DNA of 64,000 nucleotides. Origin: Paragyromitra xinjiangensis (lineage: Eukaryota > Ascomycota > Pezizomycetes > Pezizales > Discinaceae). Numbering within the stretch: position 1 is the first letter of the stretch; each line of letters opens with the position of its first letter. Positions 58,624-64,000 of this stretch are shown here, in pieces. The position numbers were made by a program, and so were the translations under genes. Location of the stretch: the NCBI GenBank assembly GCA_038503065.1, contig JBCAMK010000003.1, positions 1,674,001 to 1,738,000 of the forward strand, read 5' to 3'. The notes below the pieces were generated by a model. That model had not been told where the DNA came from. It ran no database searches and saw only the letters and a program-made list of their open reading frames with translations.

Positions 58624-60804
58624 CTAAGCCCCCTTTGCATCGCCCCCTTTCCCACCCCACTGTAACCTCGACTGTACTTTCCCATCTCTTCCAACCCATT
58701 CTGGCCCCTTATCCGTTTCTACTACAAGATTCATCTTATCCTTGACTCTAACCGCAAATCTGAGCCTAAACACTAGCCTTTCAAGAGTATCTTTAGCCTC
58801 TGTCCTTGCGAGGTTCTGCGCGTTCGTATCGTATATCCCACTAAACATATTTCTCAACTCCTCAACTAAAACATCTACCTCTGCGTCGTTTTGCCCTATG
58901 CTGCCAGTTGTGGGGCCATCGTCAATCGCAATGTCCATTATGGAGATGAGTGATTGTAGGTCAGAATATTCGGTATTCTTATTGATTCGATATTGTGGTT
59001 TCATGAGGAGATCACTGAATTGGGAGATACGGACAAGCTTATCGTAAGGGTGTGTGAGGTAGGAAGGATCATCGAAGACGTAAGAGAGGGCAAGTCGGCG
59101 GCGGAAAAGGTGTGTGCGGGGTGTGTGGACAGGCAGGGCATTAAGGATACGAAGGCGATAGGGGATGTCAGGGATGGTGCTAATAAGGTTGAGGGCGATT
59201 GCTTGGGATATTTCTGGCCATTTTTCGTCTGGAATTTCTCCAAATAGCCCAGCTAGTGAGTCTTCGATTGATGACCGCACTTCTGCTTCTCTTGCGATAC
59301 GCACATCTAGTGAAAGCCGAGCCAGCAGTCCGCAGACAGTTTGGATAACAGAGCTGGAACCGATACTAATTTAAGTTAGTACTTTTCCTTACCCTTCTTG
59401 GTGTGAATGAGTACAAAATATAGGTTCATACATTCTGGCTATTTTCCCGAAAAAAGTCGTGACAAGCTTAGTGTTATAAAAATTGCCCTCTTGATCATCT
59501 ATAAGCAATCAGCCAACTATACCATCTCCGATCTAAAAATAGGTATATGTAGCGCGGATATATACCTATTCTTTCTGCTTTAACTAGGACAATTTGTTTT
59601 TTGATATCAAGAGCATCTTCTCTGCCGCCTAGTAAACTAAACATGCGAGATATACTTGGCTCTGTGACGATTTTCGCAATTATTGGGCTTGGCAAAGTAT
59701 GGAGCACATTAAAATATGCATATGCAAGATCTTCTCTGATTTCCAAACATACTATATAATTCGTAAGCTGCAGCTATCAAGAACATGGGAAATAATGGGA
59801 TTGAACATTCATCTAGCATCCATATGTAGACTTCGTCTGGGAGCATTGCATCAACCTTAGCCATATCCTGAACAAATCCAGAGAGAAAAATTTGTTGACG
59901 ACCTCGCACAGCTATAGAACATATATTAGCACTTAACAAGACATAACCGCGCCCAAAAACGTAATTGAGGAAACGCACTAGCAAGCCCAGAATCCCAACC
60001 ACTTCCGAGTACCTGTCCAGGAAATGGGTTTTTTCGTGATTTCTTGTGGTTCTTGTCCATATCATAAAAATGCCATGACCTGTCAACCCTCCAAGCATCC
60101 TTTCTGTTCAATGCTGCCAATAACCGTTTCGCTTTCCCCTCTCCAAATGCATCCTCCAGCATACCTTCTGAGATGGGCTGGTCACCATTCCCGCTGTTGT
60201 TATCCGTATGTTCCTTGTTTGCCTCCTCAAATAACGCCCTTGAACGTAACATCTCTTGGTCTAATGCATTAGATTTCGCTTTTTGAGCGACTAGACTGTC
60301 AAGTGAGAACCTGTATGTGGGGGGATCCATTGCTTTGGGAATAACAGTGGTGCGAACTGGCGATTTCGGACGCAAATTCTTCTTTTTGGTAGCTGGTGCT
60401 GGGTCTGAGGCAGAGTTCTTTCTTCTAAGCTTGCTAAACATCTTCCGCGGGTCCTCCAGGCCGTCGGAATCCTCAGAATCCTCGGATTCTTCTTCTCCAT
60501 CAGAGCTCGGGATTACTCTTGCTTGTTTAAGGACCGCTTGCGAACCTGGTATTAAAGATGTTATCGATGCATCAGAAAACGAGCTATTTGTAGAAGTTTG
60601 GGCGACTGGAGATAAGCCACGGGTCCGTGAATTCTCCATTGACGAATTGATTTTTTCAGTAGTGTTTGTTCCTGGAAGGTGGTGGTTTGGTAATCGCTGT
60701 GCTGACGGGGGAGGGGCGACGACGATAGTGTCCTGGCTTCGAGGTTTGAAGAAGCTCGTTATTTTGCTATTTGGGACTAGCGATTTACTGGTCCTATTTG
60801 ACAT
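58624..60804 (-). CDS. nuclear protein with PIP-box-like N-terminus, possibly SLF2/Nse6-related
   Basis: Five exons (60804-59979, 59911-59807, 59751-59566, 59498-59432, 59365-58624) stay in frame and give 641 residues. Near the N-terminus, SKITSFFKPR resembles a PCNA-interacting peptide (I..FF) with Asn in place of Gln. A disordered, Ser/Glu-rich and basic region (SSDGEEESEDSEDSDG, KKKNLRPKSP) follows. From about residue 215 the chain is helical: KAKRLLAALNRKDAWRVDRS, NPFPG, FLSGFVQDMAK, LCLEIREDLAYAYFNVLHTL and, near the end, RTEAKDTLERLVFRLRFAVR. I do not firmly recognise the family. The layout (disordered N-terminus with an FF motif, all-helical C-terminus) would fit an SMC5/6 loader of the SLF2/FAM178/Nse6 type, which is a guess. 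It is probably involved in DNA replication or repair. Confidence 0.65.
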
Positions 60805-63081
60805 CGTGGATTACCTATGTGTTCCGGGGTGATCTTGAAATTTTGATGTTGGGGATAGTGGGGTTGACGCGTAAATTACAACGCGCGATGTCACGGCAAA
60901 ACGAAATGTGGTCGTTTGTGCGCCGAGACTCTTGGCGAGCTTACCTCGCTGCACTGTATGGATCGGTTGACCATTTACGGGAATCACGAAAACGGGTTGG
61001 AGGAAAGGACTTGAAAAGGAATTCGGCTTCCGCACCCCACAGCTTCCAGAAGTTGATAGATCAACAGGGTTCTTTTGGCGTTCAAGAGGCTGGAAAGAGG
61101 AAAACCCTATCGGTCACAACCAGCTGCCCGGAATTGCTCCCGCAGCCCGTCCTCTGCTCTCGGCGCCTCTTCGGTCGTACGCGAAGATGGTGATGACTCA
61201 TTTGTTTATTGAAGAATACTACCCGTGTTTCCGGCTCTTGTATGGAGATCAAATTTTCTAGTCGTTCTAATTCTGCCGATAATAGACCGGGTGAGATTTT
61301 TCTTTTTTTTCCTTACTTAGCGATGTGGGCTCTTTTCACCATTTCTCGCGAGTTCCCACTCAAGTTAGGTTTGTAAGCAGAGAATTATTATGCATCTATA
61401 TGCGCGTGATTATTGGCTGCACGTCCTCTCTCTTCGGATGGCTGTTGTTCCGCAAAGTTGTGACTTTGCTACGGGTGGCATGCGGTCGGCTCCCGATAAC
61501 TCCGAAACCGTAACGCCTGCCGCCTCGCCGGCAACCAGCCTTCCTTGGTAAGCATGGGGTTCGTGAAATCTGATGGGTGTGGACAACATTTGTTTGCTGC
61601 AGCTTTGTAATGTGAAGCTTAGAGAGATGCTGTCGAAAAAGGCACCCCACCCCGCCTTTTGCAGGAAGGTCTAATGCATGATGGGCTTTTCTTTTGTCGC
61701 CGGATTTTAGCCAAGGAACAGAGTAAGATCAATGAGCGCCGTGATCGTCGGAGGTAATTGAAGAGAAACTTGCGACGGCTTCTCTTGCGCTCGGGGTAAA
61801 CAGGATACAGCTCTGGTTGTGCTCATCATAGAATCATCGCCAGTGACTTTCCGCCTGTGCGAACTGTATAGTGTTTGGAGGTACTGTAATACCAAGGCGC
61901 AGCCGAACCCTTCGTCACCGGGGAGAGTTCGTGTACGGAAGGGCCCTGAGGTTTCAGGCATCGTGTCCGCAGCTCCAAGTGGATAGGGCAGGTCTGATGC
62001 GCCGAACTCAGCTTAGCATCCCCGATTTAGGAGTCTGCAGAGCACCGAGGAACCGTGACCCATCCCATCTCCCTGCCAATTCGAAGCCAATTGAGTCCCA
62101 CCCTCAGCAGCCCCCCAGTGCTGTCCCTGCTTTCCCTCTACACATCGCTGGGGTGTTGACAATTACACGAGAGGATTGATTGTTTATTGAGTATTATTAG
62201 CAGGCGTCTTTGGGGGCTCCGTCCATTCCTTCATTCATTCACGCTTGGCCTGTAAGAGGCTTTCTTCGCAGGCTTCTTGTGCGTTCAACTGCATTGTCTA
62301 GGTGTCTAAGCGCAATATTATTCCCCCCTCATCTCAGCCTATCCTAGGATTGCCCCCCTCTGGCATCACCGGTCCGAGACTCTGAGAGCCAGATCTGAGA
62401 AGGAAACGTTTCTCATCGCCCTCCTCTCTCCCTTCCTCCCTCCTCCTTCGCTCCCTTTCAGCCCCTCTCCCTCCGCTCCCGCCCCCCTCGCTCCCTCTTG
62501 TTTCCACCTCCCGAGTGTGGTATCCCGTGCTATCGCTCAATAGCTCCTCTACCGGCTCCCGAACTCCTATCGCGACACGTCGCGTCGCCGGTACCCGCTC
62601 CTCGCTCCCCGAGGTCTTATGAACACCAAAAATAGTTACTTTGAACTAAGTCTAGACAAAATCAGTTCCAAGTAGGAGGTGGAGGAAAGGAACCATCTCT
62701 CGCCCACCACCATATCCAAAGAAGTTTGTGAACGAAACTTCAACCCTTCTTTCCTTCTCTCGGACCTATAGGCTTGACGCTCTTACATTTCTCCCTCGTT
62801 TAATTTCGTTCTCTGCTTTTTATTTCGCTTCCGCTGCGTCGTTCCCGACGCTTCCGGATTGCCCACGTTCACTAGCATTCATTCGTCCTTTCTTGACCTT
62901 TTATTGTGGAACCATCATTTCTCGTGCTCACTTATACCGTTGTACCCTTTCTTTCACCTTTCCCTTTCCACCAAACATCGACCAAGCATCCATTACTCTA
63001 CAGCATTAACCCTGCCCAGTTGATAATACTGGCCACACCAGCTCCTTGAGCTGTTGATTTCCTTTCTGTTCTTTGTCGACG
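60805..63081. other. 2.3-kb divergent upstream region
   Basis: Lies between the starts of the PIP-box protein gene and the flippase gene. It includes a CT-rich (CCCTCC/CTCCCT) tract at about 62411-62500 and pyrimidine-rich sequence at about 62740-62990, consistent with a long fungal promoter and leader. No gene is supported. Confidence 0.5.
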
Positions 63082-64000
63082 ATGCCAGGACCTACTTCAT
63101 CCGGGACGAAGCGTTTACGATGGGCAACCCAGAGGGTTCCTGCGCCGGAAGCGGGACGGAAGCGGGATACGATAATGAGAGCACTGTCTATCAGACGATC
63201 TCCAGAGAAAGGCGAGGCGGATCTGGAGCATACGGGTCAGAATTTTGGAGGCCAAATGGCGCCAGGAGCTGAGGCGCCAGGAGAGGACGATTCGACACAA
63301 AGGCAAATATTCGTGAACATACCATTACCTCCCGAATGCATAGACGAGGACGGTTCGCCAAAACAGTACTTCTCCCGAAACAAAATTCGAACAGCAAAAT
63401 ATACGCCACTCATATTCGTACCTAAGAACCTGTGGCTGCAGTTCCACAATGTCGCTAACGTTTATTTCTTATTTGTTACTTTACTTGCTGTATGTTGAGC
63501 TCCATGAATATTGTCCTTGTGAAGTATCTAACATAGTTATGGCTAGATTTTCCCCATATTCGGCGCTTCCAACCCTGCGCTGGGATCCGTTCCCTTGATC
63601 GTTATCTTATTGATTACAGCTATTAAAGATGCCATCGAAGACTACCGAAGAACGGTTCTCGACAACGAGCTCAATAACACTCCCATCCATATCCTGGTAG
63701 ACTGGCACAACCCCAACGTTACGGATGAAAATATTTCACTATGGCGTCGGATCAAGAAGGCGACATCCCGAGGTATTCGAGACGGACTACATTGGTACAA
63801 GAACAAAAAGCAAGATCTCAAAGCTAGGAAGCAGGGTGGTGAACCTGGGGGGGCTGTTGGAAATGGGTTGGAGCGTACTATGACAAGGGCGTCCGTGTAT
63901 TCTATCGCCAGCGAGCACTCAGAATCCATCCAAATGACACCCGTTTCTTCGCCGGCGGCCGACAAGCAAAGGTTCTCCTTCGCGGACGATCCTGAGAGTT
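63082..64000 (+). CDS. P4-type phospholipid-transporting ATPase (DNF type), 5' part
   Basis: Exon 1 (63082-63489) and exon 2 (from 63547, intron 57 bp) are seen; the gene runs past the end of the window. After a basic, disordered N-terminus come IFVNIPLPPECIDEDGSPKQ, YFSRNKIRTAKYTPLIFVPK, NLWLQFHNVANVYFLF (TM1), FPIFGASNPALGSVPLIVIL (TM2), and ITAIKDAIEDYRRTVLDNEL, the beginning of the actuator domain. A long low-complexity insertion (WHNPNVTDENISLWRRIKKA and following) matches the expanded loop of Dnf1/Dnf2-type flippases rather than Drs2 or Neo1. These enzymes move phospholipids such as PC and PE to the cytosolic leaflet at the plasma membrane and endosomes. Catalytic motifs (DKTGT) lie outside the window. 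Confidence 0.9.

Noticed and set aside
1..64000. CRISPR array, bacterial operon or phage features
   Set aside because: The gene structure is eukaryotic throughout; the tandem repeats found are minisatellites without unique spacers.

Overview
The window is nuclear DNA of a filamentous ascomycete (Pezizomycotina). The genes carry short introns, mostly about 50-95 bp, with CTRAY-type branch sites. The gene set is fungal: a CNL1-type BLOC-1 subunit, Rec8, a Dbf2/Sid2 kinase, MPC2, MRS2, a 10.5 kDa complex I subunit and a P4-ATPase. Compact genes alternate with kilobases of intergenic DNA that holds repeats and decayed elements. The class cannot be fixed by eye; an early-diverging class such as Pezizomycetes is only a guess. 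All exon joins below were made by hand from splice signals and frame and have not been checked against RNA.

Left part (1-13 kb): a 0.5 kb element with inverted ends (1532-2012), then a U2 snRNA gene on the minus strand (about 4221-4406) with a TATA box and two copies of an upstream motif. Next come three genes that look like one copper-uptake neighbourhood: a ferric/cupric reductase (5577-7578, minus), a CTR copper transporter (10310-10986, plus) and a secreted, probably GPI-anchored X325/BIM1-like copper-binding protein (11998-12709, minus). A membrane reductase makes Cu(I), the BIM1-like protein may capture copper at the wall, and CTR imports it.

Middle (17-36 kb): CNL1 (plus) converges on the meiotic cohesin kleisin Rec8 (minus). 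A multi-exon unknown gene follows, whose first intron contains a minisatellite with a 186-bp higher-order period. Next are an intron-containing tRNA-Ala(CGC), a G-rich 110-140 bp repeat cluster, two unrecognised genes (one apparently frameshifted), tyrosyl-tRNA synthetase, and a Dbf2/Sid2-type septation kinase.

Right part (36-64 kb): an SDR, an MFS sugar transporter, and a head-to-head mitochondrial pair (MPC2 and the NDUFA2 homologue) sharing a 320-bp promoter. Then come a LigB-type extradiol dioxygenase, two adjacent secreted Ser/Thr-rich proteins with the same six-cysteine spacing, a second SDR, the mitochondrial Mg2+ channel MRS2, a nuclear protein with a PIP-box-like N-terminus, and the first exons of a DNF-type phospholipid flippase that runs off the window. 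The long gaps hold no gene I can support; they contain microsatellites, an over-represented TACATGTA palindrome and traces of decayed transposons.
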